A stretch of DNA of 64,000 nt, from positions 108,322 through 172,321 of the forward strand of contig NZ_JAALDL010000012.1 in the NCBI RefSeq assembly GCF_011045095.1, given 5' to 3'. Position numbers and translations under genes: made by a program. Each line of letters opens with the position of its first letter. Within the stretch, counting starts at the first letter, position 1. This DNA comes from Grimontia sedimenti. Lineage in GTDB: Bacteria > Pseudomonadota > Gammaproteobacteria > Enterobacterales > Vibrionaceae. Positions 1 to 9,548 of the stretch are shown piece by piece. The notes below the pieces were generated by a model. The model was given only the letters and a program-made list of their open reading frames with translations. It had not been told where the DNA came from and did not search any database.

Positions 1-394
1 TTGTCTGTAAAGATTCGCCCGAAATAGCGATCTGGCCGTCATGGAAGTAAACATTTCCTTCTGCCGTAACGATATTTTCCGGCTGTCGCAGCGTCGCTGT
101 GTCGGCTTTAACAGTGCGATTACCCTGAGTCACCACGACGTCACCACGGTAAATGGCTTTTTCGTTGGCTTTGGCTTCAGCACTGTCTGCCTCAATTCTC
201 ACCGGTAAATTGTTGATATCATCTGTGTTGCCTGTATTGGGGCGACAGCGGTATTCCGGTGCAAGGCATTTTTCAGTCGGGATCACCAGCGGTTCTGTGC
301 TGCCCTGAGTAACTTGGCTCTCTTCCGCCATGGCTTGTCCACAAAGGGCAAGGCAAATCATCGTGGATAAAAAACTTCTGGCAGTCAGTGACAT
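1..394 (-). CDS. lptD: LPS-assembly protein LptD, N-terminal part (cut by window edge)
   Basis: Outer-membrane LPS translocon subunit that, with LptE, inserts lipopolysaccharide into the outer leaflet. Only the first ~131 residues are present; the frame runs off the left edge. The start ATG at 394 opens a signal peptide ending around GQAMA, followed by the periplasmic OstA/LptA-like beta-jellyroll segment (VRIEADSAEAK, YRGDVVVTQGNRTVKADTA, ENIVTAEGNVYF), whose repeated 'G.v....g.....a..a' pattern is typical of the family. It is divergent from djlA, the order seen in other gammaproteobacteria. A different frame on the same strand (273-455) is an overlapping artefact. Identification is by recognition of the N-domain; the barrel is not in view. 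Confidence 0.9.
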   Translation of the reverse strand, partial: MSLTARSFLSTMICLALCGQAMAEESQVTQGSTEPLVIPTEKCLAPEYRCRPNTGNTDDINNLPVRIEADSAEAKANEKAIYRGDVVVTQGNRTVKADTATLRQPENIVTAEGNVYFHDGQIAISGESLQT

Positions 395-555
395 TAAAAC
401 TCAATCCTGTTGTTGGCATACAGCACTGGTATACTCTTGCGCTGCGTCCTGGCAATTTTTTGCTGAAAAATGGGGGTTATGATAATGCAAATCATCTCTC
501 ACGGCACCTGCTTGCTGGCGGAATCGAGATAAATTAGTCAAATAGAGAATAATGC

Positions 556-1382
556 ATGGCGATTTGGGGAAAAGTGCTGGGGGCATTTTTTGGCTTCCTG
601 CTCGGTGGTCCTTTCGGATTATTGTTAGGTCTGTTTTTGGGGCATAAGTTCGATAAGGCAAGACAAAACGTTTCCTTGGGCGGTGGTTTTCAGGGGCAGA
701 ACCAGCAAGCGCGTCAACAGGCTTACTTTCATGCCACTTTTGCAGTCATGGGACATGTTGCCAAAGCCAAAGGGCAGGTGACACAAAATGAAATCCGTCT
801 TGCGACAGAGCTTATGGATCGTATGGGTCTGCATGGTGAAGCCAGACGGCAAGCACAAGATGCATTCCGTGAAGGTAAAGACGCAACATTTCCATTGGAA
901 GACACATTAGCGTCGGTTCGTCGTAACTGTGGTGGCCGGTTTGACCTGCTCCAGTTCTTCCTCGAGGTGCAAATTCAGGCCGCGTATGCCGATGGTTCCA
1001 TGCACCCCAGCGAGCGTCAGGTGCTTTACACCATTGCGAGCACTCTAGGTTTTTCCCGCCAGCAACTAGAGCGACGCTTGGCGATGCAGGAAGCCGCTTA
1101 CCAGTTTTATCAACAACAGGGTGGCCAGCATCAAGGTCAACAACAGTGGCAACAAGGTTTTGGCGGGCCCAATATCGCTGACGCCTACAAATTTTGGGTG
1201 TTGATGAAGATGCCAACGCCCAGACGGTTAAACGTGCTCATAGAAAGCTGATGAATGAGCACCATCCGGATAAGCTGGCGGCGAAAGGTCTACCACCCGA
1301 GATGATGGAGATGGCAAAACAAAAAGCGCAGGAAATTCAGGCAGCGTACGATCTGATCAAAAAAGAAAAGGGCTTTAAATAA
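556..1382 (+). pseudogene. djlA: Co-chaperone DjlA, reading frame broken near 1192
   Basis: Membrane-anchored DnaJ-like co-chaperone of DnaK. The first frame (556-1251) gives the N-terminal glycine-rich membrane segment (GAFFGFLLGGPFGLLLG, about residues 9-28) and the TerB-like central domain (ADGSMHPSERQVLYTIA). At 1186-1197 the reading TAC AAA TTT TGG drops out of the J domain; the next frame (from 1194) continues at once with [20 protein letters not shown], the HPD motif (HHPDK) and the usual end KKEKGFK. Restoring one base in the AAATTTT run would give DAYK-x-LGVDE, i.e. a complete protein of about 275 residues. Either a real frameshift mutation or a base-call error in a homopolymer; everything else in both halves is intact, which favours an error or a very recent mutation. 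Confidence 0.85.
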
Positions 1383-1388
1383 GCCCTT
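1351..1388 (-). terminator. Intrinsic terminator of the hydroxyacid dehydrogenase gene
   Basis: On the minus strand an 8-bp perfect stem (AAGGGCTT / AAGCCCTT, loop of 5) at 1368-1388 is followed by TTCTTTTTTG. It overlaps the djlA stop codon (1380-1382), so the two convergent genes share it. Confidence 0.65.
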
Positions 1389-2340
1389 ACACGAGATTCT
1401 GTGGTTTACCGTCGATAAAGGCATTCAGGTTGTCGGTAAGTTGATTAGCCAGTGTCTGGATGCTGGAATCGCTGCCCCAAGCGACGTGAGGGGTCAGGAT
1501 TAAGTTCGGCATACCTGCATGCGCCAACAATGGGTTGCTGGTTGTAGCGGGCTCTTCAGTAAATACATCCACACCTGCCCCAGCAATTTCACCTTTCTTA
1601 AGTGCTTCAACCAAAGCCATTTCATCCACCAAGCCACCGCGACCTGTGTTGATCAAAATCGACGTAGACTTCATTTGAGCAAGTTCTTCAGCGCCAATTA
1701 GATTTCGGGTCGCATCGCTGAACGGACAATGCAGAGTCAGGATATCGGCCTGTTCCAGCACATCCTCGAATGAAGCATACCCTTCGCGGACGGATGTTGC
1801 GCCTTTTCTCTCTGATCGAATCACCTTCATGCCGACGGCTTTAGCGAGTATCGCTACTGCCTGTCCTAAACTGCCTGATCCTATGACCCCTAGCGTTGCG
1901 CCTGCAATATCACCGATAGGATGAGTGAAGAAGCAAAATTGGTTCCTCTCTTTCCAAACACCCAGCTCAATGTCCCTGTGGTAGGCATTGAGGTTTCTTC
2001 TCAGGGCAAAAGCGAGCGCGATGACATGTTCTGGCACGGAGCGGGTGGCATAACCACGGATATTACAAACAGGAAGGTTGTTGGCTTTGCACCAGCTGAC
2101 ATCGACATTGTTATAGCCTGTCGCGGCCACGGCAATCAGCTTGAGCGATGGGAGTTGCGCCAGTAACTCGCCGCTGAGGATAACCTTGTTGGTGACAACA
2201 ATGGTGGCGTCTTTGAGTCTATCTAATACTTCTTCGGGTGATGTTTCTTCGAAGCTTTCCCATTGGTGAGGAAAAGAGGGCGAGGGAATACGGATATGAG
2301 AGGGGATAGTGGTGCTATCCAGAAAGACAATCTTTTCCAT
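1387..2340 (-). CDS. D-2-hydroxyacid dehydrogenase, NAD(P)-dependent
   Basis: 317 residues; reduces 2-keto acids (glyoxylate/hydroxypyruvate-type substrates are the usual guess for this subgroup) in the cytoplasm. The Rossmann nucleotide-binding motif GVIGSGSLGQAV (G-x-G-x-x-G) lies near residues 147-158. The catalytic Arg sits in NTGRGGLVDE, the Glu in DVFTEEP and the His in LTPHVAWGS, the canonical Arg-Glu-His set of the family. The length is normal. The gene runs towards djlA with a shared terminator and sits 42 nt downstream of rluA on the same strand, possibly co-transcribed. The exact substrate cannot be told from sequence, so no symbol is given. Confidence 0.88.
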   Translation of the reverse strand: MEKIVFLDSTTIPSHIRIPSPSFPHQWESFEETSPEEVLDRLKDATIVVTNKVILSGELLAQLPSLKLIAVAATGYNNVDVSWCKANNLPVCNIRGYATRSVPEHVIALAFALRRNLNAYHRDIELGVWKERNQFCFFTHPIGDIAGATLGVIGSGSLGQAVAILAKAVGMKVIRSERKGATSVREGYASFEDVLEQADILTLHCPFSDATRNLIGAEELAQMKSTSILINTGRGGLVDEMALVEALKKGEIAGAGVDVFTEEPATTSNPLLAHAGMPNLILTPHVAWGSDSSIQTLANQLTDNLNAFIDGKPQNLV

Positions 2341-2382
2341 GGCGGGCTTCCTTTTTCCGCCAGTGTAAAGCCGAACTGTTGA

Positions 2383-3105
2383 TTACTTCAACAGTTCCGG
2401 GTCAGCTTTGATGCCTCGTCGTACCAGCGTGTCACCCGGCGCACCACTGTAAAAATCGCATGGCGCAGACAAATGCATAGGCTCTCCCGAACCTGGATGC
2501 AGGAAGCAAAGTTCACCAGCGTGAAGTTGCAGTCTCGGTGAGTATTTCAGTGCCTGTGGATGAGCATAAAACTCGTCGCCGACAATCGGGTGTTCTAGCG
2601 CCAGCATGTGCACACGAAGCTGGTGGGAGCGGCCTGTGATTGGCAGAAGGCGCACCAGCGAGGTTTTCTTCTCCCGCTTAATCACTTCGTAGTCTGTTAC
2701 TGACGGCTTTCCGTTTTCGAAACACACCATTTGCTTAGGACGGTTTGGCCAGTCACAGATCAATGGCAGGTCGATGCGGCCCTCATCCTTCTCAACACTA
2801 CCCCACACGCGTGCGTAATAGAGCTTGTGGGTCACACGCTCACGGAATTGGGCTTTCAGGTGACGTTCTGCCTCTTTATGTTTGGCAAACACAATCAGGC
2901 CAGAGGTCGACATATCGAGTCGGTGAACCAGTTCAGCGTCAGGATATTCCGCCTTGATACGTGACCATGCACTGTCGTAATGCGCAGGGTCACGTCCCGG
3001 GTTAGTCAGAAGACCACTCGGTTTATTGATGGCAATGATGTCGTCATCCTGATAGATAACATCCAACCAAGGATCCGTTGGCGGGTTATAGATAAAGTCG
3101 CTCAT
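2383..3105 (-). CDS. rluA: Dual-specificity RNA pseudouridine synthase RluA
   Basis: 240 residues. Isomerises U746 in 23S rRNA and U32 in several tRNAs. The catalytic motif HRLDMSTSGL with its Asp, the start VIYQDDDIIAINKPSGLL and the segment LLPITGRSHQLRVHMLALEHPIVGD are diagnostic of the RluA family; the length is slightly above the ~219 of E. coli. It lies directly downstream of rapA on the same strand, the classical rapA-rluA-djlA-lptD order, with a hairpin terminator between rapA and rluA. Confidence 0.93.
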   Translation of the reverse strand: MSDFIYNPPTDPWLDVIYQDDDIIAINKPSGLLTNPGRDPAHYDSAWSRIKAEYPDAELVHRLDMSTSGLIVFAKHKEAERHLKAQFRERVTHKLYYARVWGSVEKDEGRIDLPLICDWPNRPKQMVCFENGKPSVTDYEVIKREKKTSLVRLLPITGRSHQLRVHMLALEHPIVGDEFYAHPQALKYSPRLQLHAGELCFLHPGSGEPMHLSAPCDFYSGAPGDTLVRRGIKADPELLK

Positions 3106-3183
3106 GGCTTTACTCGAAAAGGAACTGCTCGAAGTTTAGACGGGCGGCAGTTTAGCATGCTGCTGAGGAAAGAGAAGTCCGGT

Positions 3184-3214
3184 AAAAGAAAGGCACCGCC
3201 GAAGCAGTGCCTTG
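3184..3214 (-). terminator. Terminator after rapA
   Basis: Minus-strand stem AAGGCAC...GTGCCTT (3190-3213) followed by TCTTTTACC, 19 nt past the rapA stop. Confidence 0.6.
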
Positions 3215-3232
3215 CCTTTGGGCTAGCTCAGA

Positions 3233-6151
3233 TTACTGATGGCTGACCACGATCACACGCAGTGCATCCAGATTTACCTGTGCCTGATTGATGTAGCTGC
3301 GAAGCTCACCCATTTGGGTTTCAATCGCTTCCAGCTCATCGTCACGGATGTTCGGGTTCACGGCTTTCAGTGCCTGAAGGCGATCCAGCTCGGCACGAAG
3401 CTTGGCTGTCATCTCGGCTTCTGCGGCTTCTTTGACCACGGCCAGTTGTTTGTCAGCCAGCGGGTCGCCCATTTCGATCAAACCATGAATTTGGGTTTGA
3501 ACAGAAGAAACCAGCTTACTTGCCAGATGGCGGTTCACCGGGCTCAGTTGTCGGTGGAAGCCTTCGAACTCAACCTGTGTCGCCAGATCGTTGCCTTTTG
3601 CATCCAGAAGCACACGGATTGGGGTCGCTGGGAGGAACTGGTGAATGCCTGAGCTCTTTGGTGCCTGTGCATCTGCGACGTACAGCAACTCAAGGAACAG
3701 AGTACCGACTGGTAGCGCCTTGTTTTTCAGAAGGGAAACCGCAGTGGTGCCCACATCTTCAGAAAGCAGCAGATCAATACCGCCTTGGATCATTGGGTGT
3801 TCCCAACTGATAAAGTGCAGGTCTTCACGGGACAGCGCAGTTTCACGGTCAAAGGTGATGGTACAGCCTTCGCTTGGCAGGCCAGGGTAGCTCGATACCA
3901 ACATGTGCTCTGAAGGCGTCACGACAATGGCATTCTCGCCTTTGTCGTCCTGATTCAGACCAACGGTATCAAACAGGCCTAACGCGAAGGTCACCAGATT
4001 GGTGTCGCCGTCATGGGAGGCGATGGTTTCTGCCAGCGCCTTGGCACTGTCTCCGCCATTGGAGTGCATCTCCAGCAGACGGTCTCGGCCTTTTTCAAGC
4101 TCTGCTTTCAGCCTATGGTGCATCTCGGCGCTGGTTTCAACCAGCGTATCCAGAGATTCATCCAGACTGCCTTTCGCCAGCAGTTGCAGCAAATCTTCCT
4201 GAACGTGTTCAAAGACAGCGCGGCCCGTCGGACAGGTTTCTTCAAAGGCATTGAGGCCTTCGTTGTACCAGCGCGCCAGCAGTGCCTGCGACGTGCCTTC
4301 CATGAATGGGACGTGAATTTCGATGTCACGCTTCTGGCCGATACGGTCCAGACGACCGATACGTTGCTCCAATAGGTCAGGGTTCATCGGTAAGTCGAAC
4401 ATCACCAATTGGTTAGCAAACTGGAAGTTCCGGCCTTCTGAGCCGATTTCAGAACAGATCAGCACTTGTGCACCAGCTTCATCCTGTGCGAAGTAAGCGG
4501 CTGCTTTATCGCGTTCCAGAATCGACATGCCTTCGTGGAAAACAGTACCGCGGATACCTTCACGTTCGCGAAGTGCTTGCTCCAGCGACAATGCAGTCTG
4601 TGCGCGTGAACAGATCACCAGCACTTTTTCCTGACGGTTGGATTTGAGTAAATCCAGCAGCCAGTCAATACGTGGGTCGAAGCCCCACCAGGAGGCGTTT
4701 TCACCTTCAAATTGCTGGTAAATATCTTCAGGGTACAGCCATTGAACCGCTTTTTGCTCGATAGACTGGCTGCTACCGCCCATCATGGCGGCAACACGCA
4801 TCGAGGTCTGGTACTGGCTTGGCAACGCTAACGGGTACAGGTTCAAATGGCGTTGCGGGAAGCCCTGAATCGCCGCTCGGGTATTACGGAACAGCACGCG
4901 GCCTGTACCGTGGCGGTCCATCAGGTTATCTATCAGCTCGTTACGAGCGTCACGGCGTTGGTCGTCGTCGACATCACCTGCTTCGACAATACGCAGTAGC
5001 GGCTCAACATCCTGCTCGGAAAGAAGTTCGGTAATGCTGTTTTTCGCTTCATTGCTTAGCTTGTCTTCAGACAATAACTGGCTCACTGCGTCTGCAACCG
5101 GGGCATATTGGGTTTCTTCTTCCACAAACGCCTGGTAGTCATAGAAACGGTCTGGGTCGAGAAGACGCAGACGGGCAAAATGACTCTCGTGACCAAGCTG
5201 TTCTGGGGTTGCCGTCAGCAGTAACACGCCTGGGGTGTTTTCAGCGATGCCTTCAATCACCTGATACTCGCGGCTGGCTTTTTCTTCGCTCCACTCAAGG
5301 TGGTGCGCCTCGTCGACGACCAGCAGATCCCATTCGCCTTCGGCGGCTTGCTCAGCACGTTTACGGCTTTTACGCAGGAAGTCCAGTGAACACAGAACCA
5401 GCTGTGCGGTATCAAACGGGTTATCCGCATCCGCAAACGCTTCGATGCAGCGCTCTTCGTCGAAAATGGAGAAGTGCAAATTGAAGCGACGAAGCATCTC
5501 AACCAGCCACTGGTGTTGGAGGGTTTCCGGCACAACCACCAAAACGCGGGACGCACGGCCAGACAGCACCTGCTGGTGGATGATCATGCCAGCTTCAATG
5601 GTTTTACCCAGACCTACTTCGTCAGCCAGCAATACGCGTGGCGCGTGACGGCGACCCACTTCATGGGCAATGAAAAGCTGGTGAGGGATCAAACCTGCGC
5701 GCATACCACACAGGCCGCGCATCGGACTCTTGTGCTGTTCGTACTGGTTCTTCAGAGCGCGGTAGCGCAGTGCAAATCGGTCCATACGATCGATTTGACC
5801 GGCAAACAGCTTGTCCTGCGGGCGGTTAAAACGGATTTGGTGACTCAGGAAAATCTCGCGGAGCAGAGTGTTTTCTTCGCCCGTGTCGGTGCGTGTACCC
5901 ACATAGGTCAGCACGCCGCCTTCCTCTTCAACACGTTCAACGGTCAGAAACCAGCCTTCATGACTTTCAATGGTATCGCCTACGTTAAACATTACGCGCG
6001 TGATGGGCGCGTCGTTATTGGCGTAGAGTCGATTTTCTTCACTGGCTGGGAACATCAAGGTCACAGTACGCGCATCAAGCGCAACAACGGTACCCAGACC
6101 CAGGTCACTTTCGGTATCGCTGATCCAACGTTGTCCGAGGGCGTAAGACAT
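3233..6151 (-). CDS. rapA: RNA polymerase-associated ATPase RapA (HepA)
   Basis: 972 residues from the ATG at 6151. SWI2/SNF2-family translocase that recycles stalled RNA polymerase. In order: tandem Tudor-like N-terminal domains (begins [20 protein letters not shown]), Walker [13 protein letters not shown] (about residues 177-188), DEAH box ([10 protein letters not shown], about 279-288), the helicase C-terminal lobe with [16 protein letters not shown] and [11 protein letters not shown], and the C-terminal RapA domain. The open frame extends upstream to 6316, but homology begins at MSYALGQRW and an AGAGG Shine-Dalgarno-like site precedes 6151, so I use the internal start; length then matches E. 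coli (968). Divergent from the PhoH-like gene. Confidence 0.96.
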   Translation of the reverse strand: MSYALGQRWISDTESDLGLGTVVALDARTVTLMFPASEENRLYANNDAPITRVMFNVGDTIESHEGWFLTVERVEEEGGVLTYVGTRTDTGEENTLLREIFLSHQIRFNRPQDKLFAGQIDRMDRFALRYRALKNQYEQHKSPMRGLCGMRAGLIPHQLFIAHEVGRRHAPRVLLADEVGLGKTIEAGMIIHQQVLSGRASRVLVVVPETLQHQWLVEMLRRFNLHFSIFDEERCIEAFADADNPFDTAQLVLCSLDFLRKSRKRAEQAAEGEWDLLVVDEAHHLEWSEEKASREYQVIEGIAENTPGVLLLTATPEQLGHESHFARLRLLDPDRFYDYQAFVEEETQYAPVADAVSQLLSEDKLSNEAKNSITELLSEQDVEPLLRIVEAGDVDDDQRRDARNELIDNLMDRHGTGRVLFRNTRAAIQGFPQRHLNLYPLALPSQYQTSMRVAAMMGGSSQSIEQKAVQWLYPEDIYQQFEGENASWWGFDPRIDWLLDLLKSNRQEKVLVICSRAQTALSLEQALREREGIRGTVFHEGMSILERDKAAAYFAQDEAGAQVLICSEIGSEGRNFQFANQLVMFDLPMNPDLLEQRIGRLDRIGQKRDIEIHVPFMEGTSQALLARWYNEGLNAFEETCPTGRAVFEHVQEDLLQLLAKGSLDESLDTLVETSAEMHHRLKAELEKGRDRLLEMHSNGGDSAKALAETIASHDGDTNLVTFALGLFDTVGLNQDDKGENAIVVTPSEHMLVSSYPGLPSEGCTITFDRETALSREDLHFISWEHPMIQGGIDLLLSEDVGTTAVSLLKNKALPVGTLFLELLYVADAQAPKSSGIHQFLPATPIRVLLDAKGNDLATQVEFEGFHRQLSPVNRHLASKLVSSVQTQIHGLIEMGDPLADKQLAVVKEAAEAEMTAKLRAELDRLQALKAVNPNIRDDELEAIETQMGELRSYINQAQVNLDALRVIVVSHQ

Positions 6152-6508
6152 AGGGGAGAAACCTCTGGTTAAAGCTGACACAAATTGGAGATGACGTGCC
6201 TCATGCGAACTACAGTGTAGGCCATGATGCGCACGGAGAAAAAGGTTGCCAATGGTACTCGAACTTGTGAGCAGGGTCACGGCGAATGTTGGAAATTTGG
6301 CGGTCGTAACAAACAAGTAACAAATTCGTGAAAATGTGGCGTAGTCGACGGGTAAACACTGAAATATGTCTTACGATTAAGATTATGCAGACACAGACTT
6401 TTTAGCGTAGTGGCTGTATTTACCCGATTACCGTGGCACGCGGTTTGCTTGCGGGATCAGGGGAAACTCGTGGGGCTCCCACAAGCCTATGCAACCAAGG
6501 AGGTGCCT

Positions 6509-7882
6509 ATGGGCGATGCCGATCGGAAATTCTTTGTGCTGGACACCAACATCCTGCTTCATGAACCTTTCGCCATCTATTCCTTTCAAGAACATGACGT
6601 GGTCATTCCCATGACCGTCCTCGAAGAGCTCGACCGGATCAAAGACAGCAAGCGGGACGTCTCCCGTGACGCACGTGTCGCGATTCGCGCCCTCGAAGAT
6701 ATCTTTAAAGACGCCACCCCAGACCAGATTGCCGAAGGCATTATTGTCGGCAAAGAAGGCAGCACGGGGACCGTCTCCATTTTTGCAGACTACGAGATTA
6801 AGGAAACCGTTCAGGCGTTTGCCGACAAAGCGGGAGACAACCGTATTCTTAATGCGGTGCTGCACCTGCAGGCTAAACGCTCGCCAAGAACCGTGGTACT
6901 GGTCACCAAAGACATCAATATGCGCCTGCGTGCGAAAGGGGCTGGCGTACTGTTTGTTGAAGACTACCGTACCGACCAGCTGATTGATGATGTCAGCCTG
7001 CTGACCAAAGGCTTCCAGGTCTTTGAAGGCGGCTTCTGGGACAAAGTCGGTCAGGTGGAAACGGAAAACAGCGGCCGCACTACCTTACACACTTTGCCGC
7101 GTGAACTCGCCGATACGACCTTCGTGAACCAGTATCTGCTGGACGAAGGTGACGATTTCGCGGGACGTGTGGTGGGGTTAACTGACACGGAAATGACCGT
7201 TAAGGACATCAGCCGTGAACGTTTGATGCACCGCGAAGCCTGGGGAGTACGCCCGAAAAATATCTATCAGGGAATGGCAATGGATGCATTGCTCGACCCG
7301 AATGTGGATCTGGTGATCCTGACTGGCCCTGCGGGTTGTGGTAAAACCATCCTCGCCATGGCAGCTGCTCTTGAGCAGGTGGTCGAAAAAGGCATGTATG
7401 ACAAGATCATCGTGACCCGAAACACGCCGGAAATTGCTGAGTCTATCGGTTTCCTTCCTGGCACCGAAGAAGAGAAAATGCTGCCCTGGTTAGGTGCAGT
7501 GACCGATACGTTGGAAGCGCTGCACAAAAATGATGAGTGTGCAGATGGCTCGATGCGTTACATCATGGATAAAGCCAATATCCAGTTTAAATCTATCAAC
7601 TTTATGCGTGGCCGCTCCATCCAGAATGCCTTTGTGATTTTGGATGAGTGTCAAAACCTCACCGCATCACAGTTGAAGACCATCATCACCCGTTGTGGTG
7701 AAGGAACGAAAATCGTTTGCTCCGGTAACCTGGCGCAAATAGACAGTCCATATCTGACCCCTGTGACATCAGGGCTGACGTACATTGTGGAAAGATTTAA
7801 GAACTTTGAAGGCAGTGCCTGTGTTTACCTCAATGGTGTGGTGCGCAGCCGTCTCGCAGAGTTTGCTGAAGAAAACCTCTAA
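6509..7882 (+). CDS. PIN domain-PhoH family ATPase (PhoH2/YlaK type)
   Basis: 457 residues from the ATG at 6509, which is preceded by an excellent AAGGAGGT ribosome site; the open frame reaches back to 6410 but that part is not conserved-looking. An N-terminal PIN ribonuclease domain (KFFVLDTNILLHEP, then DINMRLRAKG with acidic residues) covers about residues 1-160, and a PhoH P-loop ATPase follows with Walker A GPAGCGKT (273-280) and Walker B VILDECQNL (about 376-384). Such PIN-PhoH fusions are RNA helicase/ribonucleases in other bacteria. Monocistronic, with its own terminator. Function here is by family only. Confidence 0.9.
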   Translation: MGDADRKFFVLDTNILLHEPFAIYSFQEHDVVIPMTVLEELDRIKDSKRDVSRDARVAIRALEDIFKDATPDQIAEGIIVGKEGSTGTVSIFADYEIKETVQAFADKAGDNRILNAVLHLQAKRSPRTVVLVTKDINMRLRAKGAGVLFVEDYRTDQLIDDVSLLTKGFQVFEGGFWDKVGQVETENSGRTTLHTLPRELADTTFVNQYLLDEGDDFAGRVVGLTDTEMTVKDISRERLMHREAWGVRPKNIYQGMAMDALLDPNVDLVILTGPAGCGKTILAMAAALEQVVEKGMYDKIIVTRNTPEIAESIGFLPGTEEEKMLPWLGAVTDTLEALHKNDECADGSMRYIMDKANIQFKSINFMRGRSIQNAFVILDECQNLTASQLKTIITRCGEGTKIVCSGNLAQIDSPYLTPVTSGLTYIVERFKNFEGSACVYLNGVVRSRLAEFAEENL

Positions 7883-7895
7883 CCGGAACCGAATT

Positions 7896-7927
7896 GAAAA
7901 AGGCTGCCCTTTGGCAGCTTTTTTTTT
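7896..7927 (+). terminator. Bidirectional terminator between convergent genes
   Basis: GGCTGCC CTTT GGCAGCTTTTTTTTT; the minus strand also has a T run (GCCTTTTTC), so it can serve both the PhoH gene and the convergent GGDEF gene at 7932. Confidence 0.85.
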
Positions 7928-7931
7928 GGGG

Positions 7932-9389
7932 CTATGCCCAGCGATGTTCCGTAAATAAATCGTCGTCATTGTTGCCCGCCGTGAAGCTGTTCTGTGACTG
8001 CTTATTGGCGCGCATACGGGTTGAGGCGATACGAACTAACTTTTCACCACTTTCACCATCATAGGGATAGCAGGCAATCCCGGAACTGAATTTTACGGGT
8101 ACCACTTGCTGGTCGATGTAAAGCAGGCTGAGCTGAAGCGTTTTCTGCAATTGTTGCAGCTTGCGTTGTGCCTGACTGCTGTCACTTAAATCAAACAGGA
8201 CCGCAAATTCTCCCCCGCCCAAACGAGCGCACAGTGTTTGGCTAGAAAGCTGAAGCCTAAGCTGAGTAGCCAGATGTTTAATCGCCATGTCACCGACATC
8301 TTGCCCATAGCTTTCATTGATTTGCTTGAGGTGATCAATATCTAACACGGCGACCACGTAAGGTGATGGAGAAAATCGCTTATCACTCAACGCCGTGAAA
8401 AATTGATGACGGGTCTTGGTGCCAGTCAGTGGATCATTTTGGGTTGCAGTTTCCAGTTTTTGCTTTGAATCTTTCAGCGCTTTTACCGCAGACTTAAGCT
8501 CTTCGGTGCGGTGCTTGAGTAGACGGTGGTACAGAAACAAACCGACAGTCAACAGCACCATAGAACCGAGAAAGATAAGGTATTGCGCGGTTTTGTTTAG
8601 CCAAGGTAGTGCCAGGTGAAGTTTGTTCTGAGGTAGCCACTTATCATAGATGGCCTGCAAGTCAGACGGGTCAATGTTGTTCAACCCTCGCTCGACCTTT
8701 GCGATGGTTGATTTGGAATCCTTACTGACAGCGAAATGCATCGGGAAAGAATAGAGTTTCTGGCGTGATGTGAATTGGCCGCTGTTGCCGGTATGGCGCA
8801 TGTCGTATAGCGCAGTGCTGTAGTCATCAATAAATACATCGACTTCGCCACGGTAGGCGGCGTCATTCAACGAGCCAAATGTCGGGAAAAGGCGGATGTT
8901 TTTTTCTGGAATTCGGGAAATCAGAAAAGCGTGTTTAGTGCTGTCTTTGACGGTGCCGACGATGGCGGAGTCGAGCGAATCAAGCCCTTCAAATGAGCGA
9001 TCTTTTTGCGCAAATAGGTGAACATTATAGTGATTTAGCGGAAGTTCGCGGGAAAAAGCCAGAGTTTTAGCGCGATCGCCAGTATAACCTAATCCACCAT
9101 GTATCACGTTCGGTGTCGAACGGGCGTACTCCAGTGATTCACTCCAGGGCTTGAGTTCAAAGGTGACATCAACATTGTTGGCTTTGCCATAGAGGCGCCA
9201 AAAATCCACCATGATTCCGTCGGGTTGACCAAAGCGGTTGATGAATGAGAAGGGTTGCCAGGTCGAAGAGCCAGTAATGATCAGCTTTTTGGTTTCAGCA
9301 AATGAGAATGGCGAAAACGAAAAGAGTACTGACGTCAGCAAAAGTGCGGTGAGCTGGCGAATACTGGGCATAAGAGAACTCGGGTACAT
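7932..9389 (-). CDS. Periplasmic solute-binding sensor with degenerate GGDEF domain
   Basis: About 485 residues from the ATG at 9389 (AGG 5 nt upstream); 9371, six codons later, is an alternative start. A signal peptide (ending FSFA) leads into a type-3 solute-binding domain (KKLIITGSSTWQPFSF..., GGLGYTGDRAKTLAFSRELP), one TM helix (LIFLGSMVLLTVGLFLYHRLL) and a cytoplasmic GGDEF domain (NDPLTGTKTRHQFF, DIDHLKQINESYG). The signature reads RLGGGEF: glycine replaces the metal-binding third residue, the RxxD inhibitory site is absent, and the usual C-terminal ALYxAKxxGRN is degraded (ASTRMRANKQSQN). A diguanylate cyclase fold that is probably inactive or altered; likely an input/receptor protein. 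Confidence 0.85.
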   Translation of the reverse strand: MYPSSLMPSIRQLTALLLTSVLFSFSPFSFAETKKLIITGSSTWQPFSFINRFGQPDGIMVDFWRLYGKANNVDVTFELKPWSESLEYARSTPNVIHGGLGYTGDRAKTLAFSRELPLNHYNVHLFAQKDRSFEGLDSLDSAIVGTVKDSTKHAFLISRIPEKNIRLFPTFGSLNDAAYRGEVDVFIDDYSTALYDMRHTGNSGQFTSRQKLYSFPMHFAVSKDSKSTIAKVERGLNNIDPSDLQAIYDKWLPQNKLHLALPWLNKTAQYLIFLGSMVLLTVGLFLYHRLLKHRTEELKSAVKALKDSKQKLETATQNDPLTGTKTRHQFFTALSDKRFSPSPYVVAVLDIDHLKQINESYGQDVGDMAIKHLATQLRLQLSSQTLCARLGGGEFAVLFDLSDSSQAQRKLQQLQKTLQLSLLYIDQQVVPVKFSSGIACYPYDGESGEKLVRIASTRMRANKQSQNSFTAGNNDDDLFTEHRWA

Positions 9390-9502
9390 CAACCTGTCTA
9401 GATTATCTGACGGGATTATACGCAACCCTTTGCGTTGTGTGAAACGATTAATCAGATTTCTGTCAATCGTTAATATGATGTGAAAATTGAACTTGCATCC
9501 CA

Positions 9503-9531
9503 AAAAGAAAAGCCGCCTTATGTGGCGGCTT
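9503..9531 (-). terminator. Terminator of the GGDEF gene at 9549
   Basis: Minus-strand stem AAGCCGCC / GGCGGCTT followed by TTCTTTTTG. Confidence 0.75.
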
Positions 9532-9548
9532 ATTGAACAGTGTGATGG

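Noticed and set aside
1189-1197. Programmed ribosomal frameshift in djlA
   Set aside because: The zero-frame codons (AAA TTT TGG) do not form an X-XXY-YYZ heptamer in phase, and the result would put Phe where the family has a small aliphatic residue.
5474-6172. 232-residue plus-strand frame
   Set aside because: Antisense to rapA; no domain and unlikely composition.
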